From Marinobacterium sedimentorum (GTDB taxonomy: Bacteria > Pseudomonadota > Gammaproteobacteria > Pseudomonadales > Balneatricaceae), in the NCBI RefSeq assembly GCF_024267675.1, contig NZ_JALDYX010000034.1:1-50082 (forward strand): a stretch of DNA of 50,082 nucleotides, written 5' to 3'. How positions within the stretch are numbered: position 1 is the first letter of the stretch; each line of letters starts with the position of its first letter. Below, in pieces: positions 8,561 through 17,269 of the stretch. The translations under genes were made by a program, and so were the position numbers. The notes beneath the pieces were generated by a model, which saw only the letters and a program-made list of their open reading frames with translations, did no database searches and was not told the origin of the DNA.

Positions 8561-8719
8561 GGTATACCTTTTAATTTTCTCATCAACCCCAGAATGGGGT
8601 TTATCACATTGATTTTCATATAAAAACCACCTCTTCAAAGATCCTGTTGAATGGCAAAAAAGGTATTTTTCTTCGACGGCAGCCCGTCCAAAAGGTATCA
8701 GCGTAGGCTTTCTGAACAT
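8555..8719 (-). CDS. Possible third cassette ORF, 54 residues
   Basis: An open frame from ATG 8719 to a TAA that falls inside the degenerate R'' box of the adjoining attC, the same arrangement as in the GFA cassette. The product begins MFRKPTLIPFGRAA and ends KIKRYTF; it matches nothing I know. There is no clear ribosome site and no matching cassette boundary upstream, so the 5' end of the cassette may be lost. Composition is mixed. The stop-in-attC coincidence is the main support. Confidence 0.3.
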   Translation of the reverse strand: MFRKPTLIPFGRAAVEEKYLFCHSTGSLKRWFLYENQCDKPHSGVDEKIKRYTF

Positions 8720-9181
8720 TTCAAGGGCGAGGTGTCGGCAATACTTGCAGACTGACTGGGGATACTGGCCTGCGAGGCCGTTTGCACTGCATGCGATCCT
8801 GCACTCGATACCTCACCACGTTGCTCTGCTCTTCTCTTCTGAGCGGGCTGAACTGGCTGAAAAACCACGCTACCGCCCTAACGATGACGAAATACGGTCT
8901 TGCATTCGATGCAGGCAGCGCCAGGAATAACGGAGGGATTGAGATTGGGGAGGGAGAGTTCACCCAGCCTGGCTTCCGATGCTCAGCTGACGATTGTGCT
9001 TTTATGACGATCAAAACATGCACCGGTACACCGTTGGTGCTCGAAGCATGATGCCCAAAACAGGTTCAAGTTGGAAGGAAAAAAGCCAGCGGCCTGCTGG
9101 AGGGGCTAGGGACTAGATGGAAGGTTGAAAAAGCAACAGCCGTTACCGCCCCGATCGAAATACGACTACCACCAAGACAAC

Positions 9182-9325
9182 AGGGCATCTCTAAAAACCT
9201 ACTGCGCGACTCATATGCTGCGTTGCGCGGTGCTCGGAATCCTCATGTATACCCCATACACTGCGGTTCCTGCGCGCCGTGCGCCTTGCCTCTGAACCGC
9301 TCGTTACGGTTTTTCGAGGCGCCCT
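9182..9325. repeat. MITE-like element with 18-bp terminal inverted repeats
   Basis: The ends AGGGCATCTCTAAAAACC (9182-9199) and GGTTTTTCGAGGCGCCCT (9308-9325) are imperfect inverted repeats (15 of 18 match) enclosing 108 bp without a gene. Size and structure fit a non-autonomous miniature element. It ends 1 bp before the first dispersed repeat copy. Confidence 0.55.
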
Positions 9326-9326
9326 A

Positions 9327-9710
9327 CAGAACGGCTCTTGTTCCCCCTTCTGAAGCCGGCAAGCGTTGAGGTCATTCGGCGAAATGGCCCGCAGGGGCGC
9401 AACAGGGACTGTTGCGCCTCAGATGAAGTACATGGATGTACCGTCAGCGGAGCCCGCCGAATGATCTCAGAGCGCAGCGAAAAGGCTTCTGCGGGGGCGC
9501 ATTCTTGAAGGTAAGGAGCTTTGGTTACTTTCTTTGCGCGTGCAAAGAAAGTAACACGACCAAGAGGTCAAAACAGGGATTACCAGGCAGTCACTGTAGG
9601 TAGTTGTAATACAGTGTTATTCGAAGGATCAATACCGCCGCGCGCGAGCCTAAAACTCAGCAAAGTGTTACCCATATCATTGAACTGAACTGTTACCCAT
9701 GTGGTTGAAC
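9327..9710. repeat. Dispersed repeat family, copy A (complete)
   Basis: Starts with CAGAACGGC and carries the shared block GGCCCGCAGGGGCG. It then has a perfect 14-bp inverted repeat GTTACTTTCTTTGC/GCAAAGAAAGTAAC (9524-9537 with 9542-9555), and ends with a tandem pair GTGTTACCCAT..TTGAAC / CTGTTACCCAT..TTGAAC (9665-9710). Four other copies in the window share this order of parts. No protein is encoded. Confidence 0.65.
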
Positions 9711-9750
9711 CTTACTGTATTCAATATCAGGAACAGCACCGACTGCCAAG

Positions 9751-9945
9751 CCACCGATTGGGAACATGCATGTCCCGCCCTTCACCTTGAAGGCAGGGCG
9801 CCCGGCACATCGTTCCGGCGCGCAGTGCAGCCGCAGGCCGCCTGATGGGTGGCGCGTTTCCTTTGCGCACTTTCCCTTATAAACAGTCCTTGTTGCGCGA
9901 CAAGGAAAGTAGGTCGCCGAGAGGCGAAATACAGACTCGATAGAA
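9751..9945. repeat. Dispersed repeat family, decayed copy
   Basis: Contains the family blocks CCCTTCACCTTGAAGGCAGG, a broken version of the CTTTGCGC/AAAGAAAGTA inverted repeat with an insertion, and the trailing GGCGAAATACAGACTCGA that also follows other copies (near 20157 and 21560). The ends are not clear. Confidence 0.4.
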
Positions 9946-10107
9946 TCTGCGGAGCTTCCGCTTACAAGCGCGACCCAGGACACTAAGGACTCCTGCTTTT
10001 TTCACTTATGCCATCCGGCATGGCGGCGTACCGCCGCATGGTGCATTTCGCACGCTCATTGGCACCCTACCAAAACCCATGCCTCGCTACCCATTACCAC
10101 CAATACA

Positions 10108-10425
10108 TCAGAGCGGCTTACATTCCTCCTTATGAGCAGAAAATTGCTCCTGCATTTTCTGACTACCGGCCATCCATGGCCATAAACCGGCGAGCACTGG
10201 TGCCATTGTGCGATCAGGCCCGAAGGGGCGAGACAGGGGCTGTCGAGCTGCAGATTAGGAACAGGATGTTCCGGCTCTTCATCTTGAGGGCCGGCACCCG
10301 CACAAAGGCGGCAGAGCGCAGCAAGCAGGCTTCATTGGGGCGCACTTTGAGGTAAGGAGCCTCGGCTACTTTCCTTTGCGCGGGCAAAGAAAGTACCGCG
10401 CCAGCAAGGCGCAACACGGATCATC
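10108..10425. repeat. Dispersed repeat family, copy B (right end missing)
   Basis: Begins TCAGAGCGGC, continues with CCGGCCATCCATGGCC, CCGGCGAGCACTGG and the GGGGCGAGACAGGGGCTGT block, and has a slightly diverged inverted repeat (CTACTTTCCTTTGCGC / GGGCAAAGAAAGTA). The tandem GTTACCC..TTGAAC right end is absent. Confidence 0.6.
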
Positions 10426-10537
10426 AAGTAACCCAAAAAGCGACCGTCGGCAGACAAAGATATAGAAATAAAAGCAGCGTACCGCCATATGACAGTGCGC
10501 CACCAGATGTCTGGAGCGCACCAACCCTATTCAAAGT

Positions 10538-10562
10538 TTCGCCGCGAGGCGCGGCTCCTACG
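10538..10562. repeat. Single REP palindrome
   Basis: The minus strand reads GTAGGAGCCGCGCCTCGCGG followed by CGAA: the TAGGAGC-palindrome-GCGAA plan of Pseudomonas-type REP sequences. A pair of the same type lies at 48677-48748. Confidence 0.55.
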
Positions 10563-10617
10563 AGGCTCGATGATATAGCGCCATCGGTGCATATTTGAAC
10601 TCTGCACCATCGGGACG

Positions 10618-10927
10618 TCAGAGCGGCACCATTCCCCTTATGACCAGAAAATCGCTCCTGCGTTTTCTGGCTAGCGGCCATCCAGGGCCTTATGCCGGCG
10701 AGCACTGAGGTCAATCGGTGAATTGGCCCGCAGGGGCGAGACAGGGACTGTTGCGCCGCAGATTAGGCACAACGTGCCGGCTCTTCACCTTGAAGGCCGC
10801 CGCCCGCGCAACGGCGGCATTGGGGCTGTACCTATCAAGCACAGAATCTCCAGGACGCAGCAAGGATCGATGCCAGGCAAAGTGTCACCCAGGTCATTGC
10901 ACAGCACTGTTACCACTGTGTATGAAC
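10618..10927. repeat. Dispersed repeat family, copy C
   Basis: Begins TCAGAGCGGC, has CCGGCGAGCACTGAGG, the GGCCCGCAGGGGCGAGACAG block and the tandem GTGTCACCC../CTGTTACC.. right end (10881-10927). It lacks the central inverted repeat. The following gene's open frame extends back into this repeat, which is why its true start is taken downstream at 11021. Confidence 0.6.
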
Positions 10928-11020
10928 CCTCCCCCGCGGCCAGCCCCAGCTCCACCACGACAGTCTCTGCTACGATTTAACGCTTGTCGCAATGCCACAC
11001 ATTCAATCAAGGGAACAGCC

Positions 11021-13180
11021 ATGGACAAGAACGACCTTCTCAAGGATGTCATCAAGCGGTTTATCGGCGTTGCGGTCAGCAAAGCCCCCGGCGGTTCCGG
11101 CCTGGTCATCAGATTCGTTCTCGACAACGTGATTTACCCCGGGCTCTTCGATGACTGGCTGTTCCCCAAAGCCAAAACCGACCAGTTCCAGCAATACGAG
11201 AAACAGGTCGCGCTGATGGTCGAAAAGCAGGTGGAGGCAACGGTCGGCATGGCAGCGTTCAACCGCGTCCATGCCCGGCTGCAAGGGCTGGGCGACGCCT
11301 TCAAGGACTTTGCCCAGGTCGTTGACCTTGACGAACGCAAGATAAGGCTCGGCTATCTGCTGACTCTCGCCGATGCCACCGTCGCCGAGGCTGAGGCGGT
11401 CCCGGACCGCTTCCTCTATCTGCTGACTGACATGCTGCAGATCGTCGCGGTCCTCAATATCGCCGTCCTGCTGGACCAGGTACAGATGTATCCGCAGCGC
11501 TACGAACACCAGTTGACGCTCAACAAGACGGCGATTCGCTATTCCGACTTGGCCGGCCGCCTGCGCGACCGCTTCCTCTGGTACCGGCTGGGGCAGATTG
11601 CCGAGGGCAAGGGCATCGTGGAGGAGTCGGAGATCGATAAGCGCAACCGGCCGGGCGTTGGCGCCGAAAAGCGTATCAGGTTTTTCGCCTACGACGACTT
11701 TGCCAGCTGGTCCCTCGATCCCTATGGCATCAGGACGCAGATTCTCTTTTCGGGCGACTACGACTCCGGCTGGGTCTGGGCCCTGGGCGATTCCACGGAG
11801 TATCGAGCGGCCCGGCAAAAGGCCCACCAGGGCATCGAGGTCTATGCCCAGCGGGAGAAACAGCAGCTGTACGACTGGTGGGACCAACACCTGACCGGGA
11901 CCACCGCGCAGTTCATGCAGTTCGTGGACTGGCCCGGCGAAAAGGGCGAGCGCAAGGCCAGGGACCGGATGGTGGTGCAGGCCTATCCCCTGAAGCACTC
12001 AGCCGGCATCAGTGAAAGGCTGCCGCTGCTGGCGCGTATCGATCTGTTTCTCGGTCAGCAGATGGACCAGTTCGCCCTGAGCGGCCCCCGTTATGTGCAG
12101 ACCTATCGCCTGCCGGGCGAAGTGAAATTCGGCGAACAGGGCAACATCTTTCATCGCGCCGACAGCTACGATACCGCGGTCGCCGCCATCTACCTGACGC
12201 TGCGCGGAGATCTGCCCCGGGCCACGGATCTGGCAGACGGGCTCTGTGCCGCCATCGAGCACGACCCGCTTGGCGGCGGACGCATCATGGCCGCTACCAA
12301 GGCCACCGGCGTCATCGATGGCGACAACCGTTTCGCCACCTCGATGTTTCACCCCGATGGCGCAGCCCGGGATATCGGCAATATGTGCTGGGCCGGCATT
12401 GCGCTGACGCGGCTGTATGCCAAAACCCGAAGCGCCCGCTATCTCTACAACGCCCTGCTGATCGGCGACTGGATCCTGCACAATAGCAGCGTTGACGACG
12501 CCTGGCAGGGTTACTCCGGCGGCGAGGACGAGTGGGGTAACAAACGACTGTGGCGCTCGGTGGAACACAATGTCGATGCCTATGCGTTCTTCCTCAACCT
12601 GCATGCCCTCACCGGGGAGCAGGCCTGGCAGGATGCCGCGAATCGCGCGAAGACGCTGGTCGTGGCGTGCCGGACACCGGCCGGGTACTACGTCACCGGC
12701 ACCGGGACCGGGACCGGTCAGACGCTGAACACGACGGTGGTGCCCACCGATACCCAGTCCTGGACCGCCCTGGCCGGCATCGACCCGCACGGCAACGCGC
12801 GCTGCCTGGAGTACATGCTGGACCAGACCAGCACCGACTCAGCGGGCTATGCGGGATTCAAGTTCGCCGTTGCCGGCAGCGGCGTGCAGAACGAGGTCAC
12901 CGCCGGCGCGGCCATGGCACTCTACCTGGAGGGCGGCCCTTTCCGCGACCGGGCTGCTGTCTACTACGACAGCCTGGCCCGGCAACAGGCCGGCGCCGCC
13001 AACGGCGACGGCCTGGGCCTGGTGGCAACACCGGGGCAGGAAGCGGATACCGGCGAGGGCCTGGGCTGGAAGTACTTCAACTGGCTGCATGTCGCCTCCA
13101 GCGCCTGGACTGGCCTGGCCTTCCTGGCACGCGACAATCCAGAGGCCAACCCGTACCGGACGGTGCAGATGGAGGCTTAG
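11021..13180 (+). CDS. Large protein with helical N-terminus and six-hairpin glycosidase-like C-terminus
   Basis: A 719-residue protein. The C-terminal ~350 residues have the look of an (alpha/alpha)6-toroid: repeated helical pairs with conserved aromatic/acidic turns (VEHNVDAYAFFLNLHALTGE, PTDTQSWTALAG, SSAWTGLAFLA), as in six-hairpin glycosidase-like proteins. The N-terminal ~250 residues are mostly helical and unfamiliar. There is no signal peptide, so it is probably cytoplasmic or exported by another route. The start at 11021 follows GGGAAC and avoids ~100 upstream codons that lie in a dispersed repeat. It stands alone, with repeats upstream and a convergent gene downstream. Substrate and catalytic residues cannot be named; the fold assignment is by pattern only. 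Confidence 0.75.
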   Translation: MDKNDLLKDVIKRFIGVAVSKAPGGSGLVIRFVLDNVIYPGLFDDWLFPKAKTDQFQQYEKQVALMVEKQVEATVGMAAFNRVHARLQGLGDAFKDFAQVVDLDERKIRLGYLLTLADATVAEAEAVPDRFLYLLTDMLQIVAVLNIAVLLDQVQMYPQRYEHQLTLNKTAIRYSDLAGRLRDRFLWYRLGQIAEGKGIVEESEIDKRNRPGVGAEKRIRFFAYDDFASWSLDPYGIRTQILFSGDYDSGWVWALGDSTEYRAARQKAHQGIEVYAQREKQQLYDWWDQHLTGTTAQFMQFVDWPGEKGERKARDRMVVQAYPLKHSAGISERLPLLARIDLFLGQQMDQFALSGPRYVQTYRLPGEVKFGEQGNIFHRADSYDTAVAAIYLTLRGDLPRATDLADGLCAAIEHDPLGGGRIMAATKATGVIDGDNRFATSMFHPDGAARDIGNMCWAGIALTRLYAKTRSARYLYNALLIGDWILHNSSVDDAWQGYSGGEDEWGNKRLWRSVEHNVDAYAFFLNLHALTGEQAWQDAANRAKTLVVACRTPAGYYVTGTGTGTGQTLNTTVVPTDTQSWTALAGIDPHGNARCLEYMLDQTSTDSAGYAGFKFAVAGSGVQNEVTAGAAMALYLEGGPFRDRAAVYYDSLARQQAGAANGDGLGLVATPGQEADTGEGLGWKYFNWLHVASSAWTGLAFLARDNPEANPYRTVQMEA

Positions 13181-13262
13181 CCGGCGTTGCAAAACGACCT
13201 GCTGGAGAGGCGACGCAAAATAACATCGGTGAAACGGGCGAACAATACCCTCGTCCGGCGCT

Positions 13263-13721
13263 CTAGTCGTACAGCGACACGGCGATGCGCAGCAGGGTTG
13301 CTACCTCGAGCTGGTCGCTTGCCACCAGATAGACCCTGTCGCCCTCGTGCCACACGACGACGGCCGGGCTGCGGCCATCGATGTCGCCGGATTCCGGCAC
13401 GGGCCCGAGCGCATAGCTGCGCCCCTCCTGTCCGGCCACCTGCACGGTCGCGGGAGCCCGGCCATGGGGCCTGGACAATGCCAGGTGCCTGGCCTGCGCG
13501 GCGCAGGATGCGCGCTTCTGATCGATAACGAAGCCGCCATAGTGCGCTTCGAGGCTGCGCGCCGAGACGGGCAGCCGCCGCTTGCGGTGATCCATCACAT
13601 GCACCGCCAGGGATTGAAGCGCAAAGCCTGCGGTAAACGCGGGTCGGCGCGGTTCGAAGTCGACCAGAGCCGCTGCCTGCGCCCAGTCAGCGGCGGTCTC
13701 GAAATGGGGATTGTGCACCAT
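13263..13721 (-). CDS. Hypothetical protein with DUF4367-like C-terminus
   Basis: A 152-residue protein starting at the ATG at 13721 (GAGG about 9 nt upstream); a longer frame opens at 13850 but would run into the lactonase gene's 3' end. The end AVVVWHEGDRVYLVASDQLE then VATLLRIAVSLYD resembles the C-terminus of DUF4367/anti-sigma-like periplasmic proteins, where a W-x-x-G-x-x-Y-x-L-x-S strand is followed by an ELLRIAESL helix. The gene follows the SMP-30 gene on the same strand after 97 bp and may be cotranscribed. No signal peptide is visible. Function unknown. Confidence 0.6.
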   Translation of the reverse strand: MVHNPHFETAADWAQAAALVDFEPRRPAFTAGFALQSLAVHVMDHRKRRLPVSARSLEAHYGGFVIDQKRASCAAQARHLALSRPHGRAPATVQVAGQEGRSYALGPVPESGDIDGRSPAVVVWHEGDRVYLVASDQLEVATLLRIAVSLYD

Positions 13722-13818
13722 GCTATTCGTCCTCGCCTGTGCATCCCTTTGCAGGCAGGCCCCCTCGTCCCCGTTAGTGGCGAAAGGCAGCCCGGCGCCT
13801 GGATCAGGGTTTGGCTGC

Positions 13819-14838
13819 CTACCGGGCCAGCGGCGGGCGCGTGGCGCCAACGGCCTGGATCCTGGCGGCCCAGATCCGGGTGTCCGCCATCAGGTACAGC
13901 ACATTGTTCTGCGGACCACCGAAGGTGAAGTTCGCCACCCCCGGCGCGATGATCTCGCCGATCAGGTCGCCGTCGCGGTTGAACACCTGAACACCGCTGG
14001 CCGAAGAGCTGTACACCCGCCCAGCGGTATCGACTTTCAGCCCGTCCGGAATGCCCGGGCTCACGACGGCGAACAGGCGCCCGTTCCCCAGCTGCCGCCC
14101 GCCCCGCACATCGAAGGCCCGGATATGATGCGGCAGCTTGGCAAAGTAGCTGCCGGGCCCCTGAATGGCGCCACTGTCGTTGATGTACAGGATGGACTCG
14201 TCCGGCGAGAACGCCAGCCCGTTGGGCTTGTTGAACGAATCCGCGACGACCGACGTCTGCTGCGTCGCCGGGTCGTAGCGGTAGACGTAATCACCCACCA
14301 GCGGGGCATCCTTGAATCCCTGCAGCGCACCGTAGCTCGGATCCGTAAACCAGACCGTGCCGTCGCTTTTCACCACCACGTCGTTGGGCGAATTGAAGCG
14401 CAGGCCGCGCCACTGGTCGACAAGCGTTTCCACAGTGCCCGTGCGGATATCCAGCCGACTGATGCGCGCCGGCGTGGTTCTGGTGCCCTGTTCACAGATC
14501 ACCAGGCGCCCGTCCAGATCCAGGCTCATGCCATTGGCCATGTTGGAGGCACCTCGAACGCTCATGACAGCCTGTGGCGTCAACGGGAAGCGCTCGCCCT
14601 CCAGGGAAATCTTCCTGATCGCGACCTGCCTGGCGTTGGCGACGGGGATATTGCTGCTGGCCGGCAGCGTCGTGAAGTACAGGGCATTTTCTGCCCCGAC
14701 GTACACAGGCCCCTCGTGGGCGTCGGTTTCGATCACCGTGTAGAACTGCGGGTCCTTGCCCACAACCTCTTGAAACTCGTCGGAGTACGCGACGAAATGG
14801 CCGTTAACGGACTCTTCGCAAGACGTGAAGTCGGACAT
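13819..14838 (-). CDS. SMP-30/gluconolactonase-family lactone hydrolase
   Basis: A 339-residue six-bladed beta-propeller of the SGL family (PF08450), which hydrolyses sugar-acid or other lactones using one divalent metal. The metal-ligand pattern is visible: E42 in AHEGPVY, the Asn in RFNSPNDVVV and the later FNKPNGLAFSPDE blade, then PDGLKVDTAGRVY. The ATG at 14838 follows AAGGAG at 6 nt. No signal peptide is seen, so it is probably cytoplasmic. A broken copy of its first 37 codons lies at 17123-17236. The exact lactone is not deducible. Confidence 0.88.
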   Translation of the reverse strand: MSDFTSCEESVNGHFVAYSDEFQEVVGKDPQFYTVIETDAHEGPVYVGAENALYFTTLPASSNIPVANARQVAIRKISLEGERFPLTPQAVMSVRGASNMANGMSLDLDGRLVICEQGTRTTPARISRLDIRTGTVETLVDQWRGLRFNSPNDVVVKSDGTVWFTDPSYGALQGFKDAPLVGDYVYRYDPATQQTSVVADSFNKPNGLAFSPDESILYINDSGAIQGPGSYFAKLPHHIRAFDVRGGRQLGNGRLFAVVSPGIPDGLKVDTAGRVYSSSASGVQVFNRDGDLIGEIIAPGVANFTFGGPQNNVLYLMADTRIWAARIQAVGATRPPLAR

Positions 14839-15142
14839 TGGGATCTCCTTTCCTTTGCCGGTTAAGTTACCACCCGACAGGCCTGTTGGTTAAATTGCCG
14901 GGCTGGCGCTAGTTGCGCGGCTAAGCGCCGCACAGCGCCTTGCCTTGATGGTTTTATCACAAAGCTGTTTGTAGTGGCTTTTCCAATCAGTGATGTCGTG
15001 CGGCGCATCGCATTGCCTTAGGATACTTAAGGTCACAATATCCGCTACTTCAGATATGTCTGTTGCGTGCGGCACAATGGTCGAGGCAACCTGACACCTG
15101 AGGAGGCTGCTATCGCTGGCCGAACGATGGGAGACACTGACC
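14839..15142. other. Intergenic region without recognised content
   Basis: Divergent spacer between the lactonase (minus) and the ceramidase-like gene (plus). An 84-codon minus-strand frame exists, but its composition and lack of ribosome site give no support. Promoters for both genes must lie here; no boxes are convincing. Confidence 0.5.
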
Positions 15143-15925
15143 ATGCTGGATGACTTTCCTATAACCCTAAAAGCCTGGTGCTATAGTCACCGTTCTGCAC
15201 TTGCGGGCCTGCTGCTCTTTGCTACGTCGTTGCTGATACTGGTGCTGTTTTTGACTGAGCCCTGGCCTCAGAACCTGGATTACCACGCATTTGCAGACCC
15301 GCGTCCGTTCATCCATGTACCCAATGCACTCAATGTCCTGTCCAATCTGCCCTTTGCCCTGGTTGGCATTATCGGATTGGCCGTATTAAGAAAACGGCCA
15401 GGCATGAGTCGCGAGCTGGTCACCATCTACGCCTGCTTTATGGCTGGCCTTGTCTGCGTCGCGCTCGGATCGGCCTATTACCATTTGCACCCCGGCAACA
15501 ACGCCCTGGTATGGGACCGGCTGCCAATGGCAGTATGTTTCGCAGCCTTCACCTCGATCGTGGTCGCGGAGCGCCTGGGCCTGGGTGCCGGGCGCACACT
15601 GTTTCCCTGGTTACTCGCGCTGGCAATTTTGAGTGTCCTGTACTGGCACTGGCGGGACGACCTCAAACTGTATCTGCTGGTTCAATTCGGACCGGTGCTG
15701 ATATTGCCACTGATCATCCTGACATTCCGCGGGCCCGGAACCCTCTGGTTGTGGCTGACGCTGGCATTTTATGTGCTGGCCAAGGTGCTGGAGACCTGGG
15801 ATGCGCGTGTATACGAACTCAGCGGCACTCTTCTGAGTGGCCATACGCTCAAGCACCTTGCGGCAGCCGCTGGCGCCCTGATGCTGGTACTGAAGCTCCA
15901 TTGGGCCAGCACAGACGATGCCTGA
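15143..15925 (+). CDS. Multi-pass membrane protein of the alkaline ceramidase-like (CREST) family
   Basis: A 260-residue protein with about seven hydrophobic segments. The conserved blocks of the alkaline phytoceramidase/CREST superfamily are present: a Ser/His motif (GSAYYHLHPGNNALVWDRLP) in the middle and a C-terminal SGHTLKHLAAA with the paired histidines, together expected to hold a zinc hydrolase site in the membrane. Bacterial members are mostly uncharacterised and ceramide need not be the substrate. The first segment is residues ~17-37. It is a single gene between divergent spacers; the downstream GNAT gene is convergent, 31 bp away. Confidence 0.75.
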   Translation: MLDDFPITLKAWCYSHRSALAGLLLFATSLLILVLFLTEPWPQNLDYHAFADPRPFIHVPNALNVLSNLPFALVGIIGLAVLRKRPGMSRELVTIYACFMAGLVCVALGSAYYHLHPGNNALVWDRLPMAVCFAAFTSIVVAERLGLGAGRTLFPWLLALAILSVLYWHWRDDLKLYLLVQFGPVLILPLIILTFRGPGTLWLWLTLAFYVLAKVLETWDARVYELSGTLLSGHTLKHLAAAAGALMLVLKLHWASTDDA

Positions 15926-15956
15926 AAAAGGCTCACCTCAGTCAGTACTGGTGCAT

Positions 15957-16466
15957 TCATCCAAATGCCTTGTGAAAGCCGACCAGCCCAGCGGGCACCT
16001 TGATGTCTTCACGCAACCGCAGGACAACAAAATACTCAGCTGGTACACCGGGGAACACAAGATCAGGATTCGCCTTGAATCCAAAACGCCCGTAATACGC
16101 AGGCTCACCCACCAATACGACAGCTTCCGCCCCCCGGGCTTCAAGATTTCTCAGGCCCTGGCGTATCAACTGACTTGCGATGCCTTGCCCCTGGCGTTCC
16201 GGCCTCACAGATACCGGCCCCAACCCGAACCAGCCGCACGCCTGACCCTCAACGGTAACCGGCGAAAAGGCGATATGACCGACAATTACGCCACCCTCCT
16301 CTGCGACCAGTGAAAGCGTTAGTGCGCCGCTGGCCCGCAGTCTGTTAACGATCAGATGCTCAGTGGGTTTCGCACCGGGTACGTGGTAAGGGTGGTTTTC
16401 AAATGCAAGGTACGTCAACGCCTCGACTGCCTCGAGATCGCCAGGCTTTTCTTCTCGAATATTCAT
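15957..16466 (-). CDS. GNAT-family N-acetyltransferase (YhbS-like)
   Basis: A 169-residue single-domain GNAT. The acetyl-CoA pyrophosphate loop is the RPERQGQGIASQLI segment (Q/R-x-x-G-x-G/A), preceded by the LGPVSV strand typical of the COG3153 (YhbS) group; PAYYGRFGF is the other hallmark of that group. The substrate is unknown. It is convergent with the ceramidase-like gene. The ATG at 16466 lacks a strong ribosome site. No obvious operon partner. Confidence 0.87.
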   Translation of the reverse strand: MNIREEKPGDLEAVEALTYLAFENHPYHVPGAKPTEHLIVNRLRASGALTLSLVAEEGGVIVGHIAFSPVTVEGQACGWFGLGPVSVRPERQGQGIASQLIRQGLRNLEARGAEAVVLVGEPAYYGRFGFKANPDLVFPGVPAEYFVVLRLREDIKVPAGLVGFHKAFG

Positions 16467-16716
16467 TGTCTTTGTGCTTTTTCCAGTACAAATACCTGAT
16501 AGCCCTGGTCACCAGGTAGTTCATGTATTGACCCGCTGGGTTAATAGCAAACGACAAGACCTTTTTTGTCCTACGGCAAGTGCGTCCTAGAGGTTATTGC
16601 AGGCTAGGGTATTGCTGCAGGCGCATTTCAGCCCTGTCAGTGTCGGAACCAGACACGCTGCTGTATGGCACTGAAACTACAATGGCGGACCTTTCATCAG
16701 ATCGTTTGGAGCTGAC

Positions 16717-17061
16717 ATGTCCGATTTCATCACCGTAATGCGCGAAACCTGCCCCACTCCGGTCGTTGACGCCACTAAGTGGAAGCGCATCGGCGGCGAC
16801 CCGCACACAGTGAACCTCAACGCCTACCTTTCCGAAGACGGCAGCAAGATCATGGGCACCTGGATCTGCACCCCGGGCAAATTCGAGGTGAATTACGATA
16901 AATGGGAGTTCTGCCATTTCCTCGATGGCTACTGCATCATCACTCCGCAAGGCGAGCAGCCGGTACACCTGAAGGCCGGTGATGTGTTCGTGATCGAACC
17001 CGGCATGAAGGGCACCTGGGAAGTGGTGGAAACAGTACGCAAGTATTTCGTCTTTGCTTGA
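16717..17061 (+). CDS. Small cupin-domain protein (Cupin_3/DUF861)
   Basis: A 114-residue single cupin. The FEVNYDKWEFCHFLDGYC segment corresponds to cupin motif 1 and HLKAGDVFVIEPGMKGTWEV to motif 2 of the DUF861 group related to ureidoglycine aminohydrolase and enzymes of ethanolamine or polyamine metabolism; whether a metal is bound is uncertain because motif 1 is poor in His. The ATG at 16717 follows TTGGAGC. A truncated near-identical copy lies at 19861-20054. No functional partner is evident nearby. Confidence 0.85.
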   Translation: MSDFITVMRETCPTPVVDATKWKRIGGDPHTVNLNAYLSEDGSKIMGTWICTPGKFEVNYDKWEFCHFLDGYCIITPQGEQPVHLKAGDVFVIEPGMKGTWEVVETVRKYFVFA

Positions 17062-17122
17062 GCCTTCAGCTCAGCAGGGTTTACTGAGCCCGGCGTAAAA
17101 TAGGGCCAGGTTTTGAGTTTTG

Positions 17123-17236
17123 CTATCGAAATACAAGACCTGGTCCCGTCACCCTGACCACTGTCTCAAACAATTCTTCGGCACAGACGAGGAAATAGCC
17201 GTTAACCCATTGGGCGCAAGACGCCAAGTCGGGCAT
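17123..17236 (-). pseudogene. 5' fragment of an SMP-30 lactonase gene (second copy)
   Basis: Reads MPDLASCAQWVNGYFLVCAE.. to a TAG at 17123, aligning with the first ~37 codons of the intact lactonase (MSDFTSCEESVNGHFVAYSD). The ribosome site AAGGAGATCC before the ATG is shared by both copies, so homology begins upstream of the gene. The rest of the gene is lost. It lies directly downstream of the AHSA1-like gene. Confidence 0.75.
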
Positions 17237-17269
17237 TAGGATCTCCTTTCCTTGGCCTAGCCGCGTCGG

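Larger units (their letters stand above)
8720..11020. other. Gene-free stretch made of short mobile elements
   Basis: No convincing protein gene occurs between the cassettes and the six-hairpin-like gene. The stretch holds a MITE-like element, three recognisable copies and one decayed copy of a dispersed repeat, and one REP palindrome, each listed separately. From 8720 to 9180 I see nothing identifiable. The short open frames here lie within repeats and lack ribosome sites. Confidence 0.6.

Noticed and set aside
8721..9051. Overlapping frames of 89-100 codons on both strands
   Set aside because: No ribosome site, no family similarity, and they lie in DNA without other coding signs.
9693..10714. 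Several short frames (67-115 codons) in the repeat zone
   Set aside because: They follow the dispersed repeat units and change frame between copies, so they are not proteins.
10718..11020. N-terminal extension of the six-hairpin-like gene
   Set aside because: These ~100 codons lie mostly in repeat copy C; a proper start with GGGAAC upstream is at 11021.
14890..15144. 84-codon minus-strand frame
   Set aside because: Overlaps the start of the next gene's region, has no ribosome site and a random-looking composition.
17066..17090. GCTCAG..CTGAGC hairpin after the cupin gene as terminator
   Set aside because: No T-run follows the stem, so termination is not supported.
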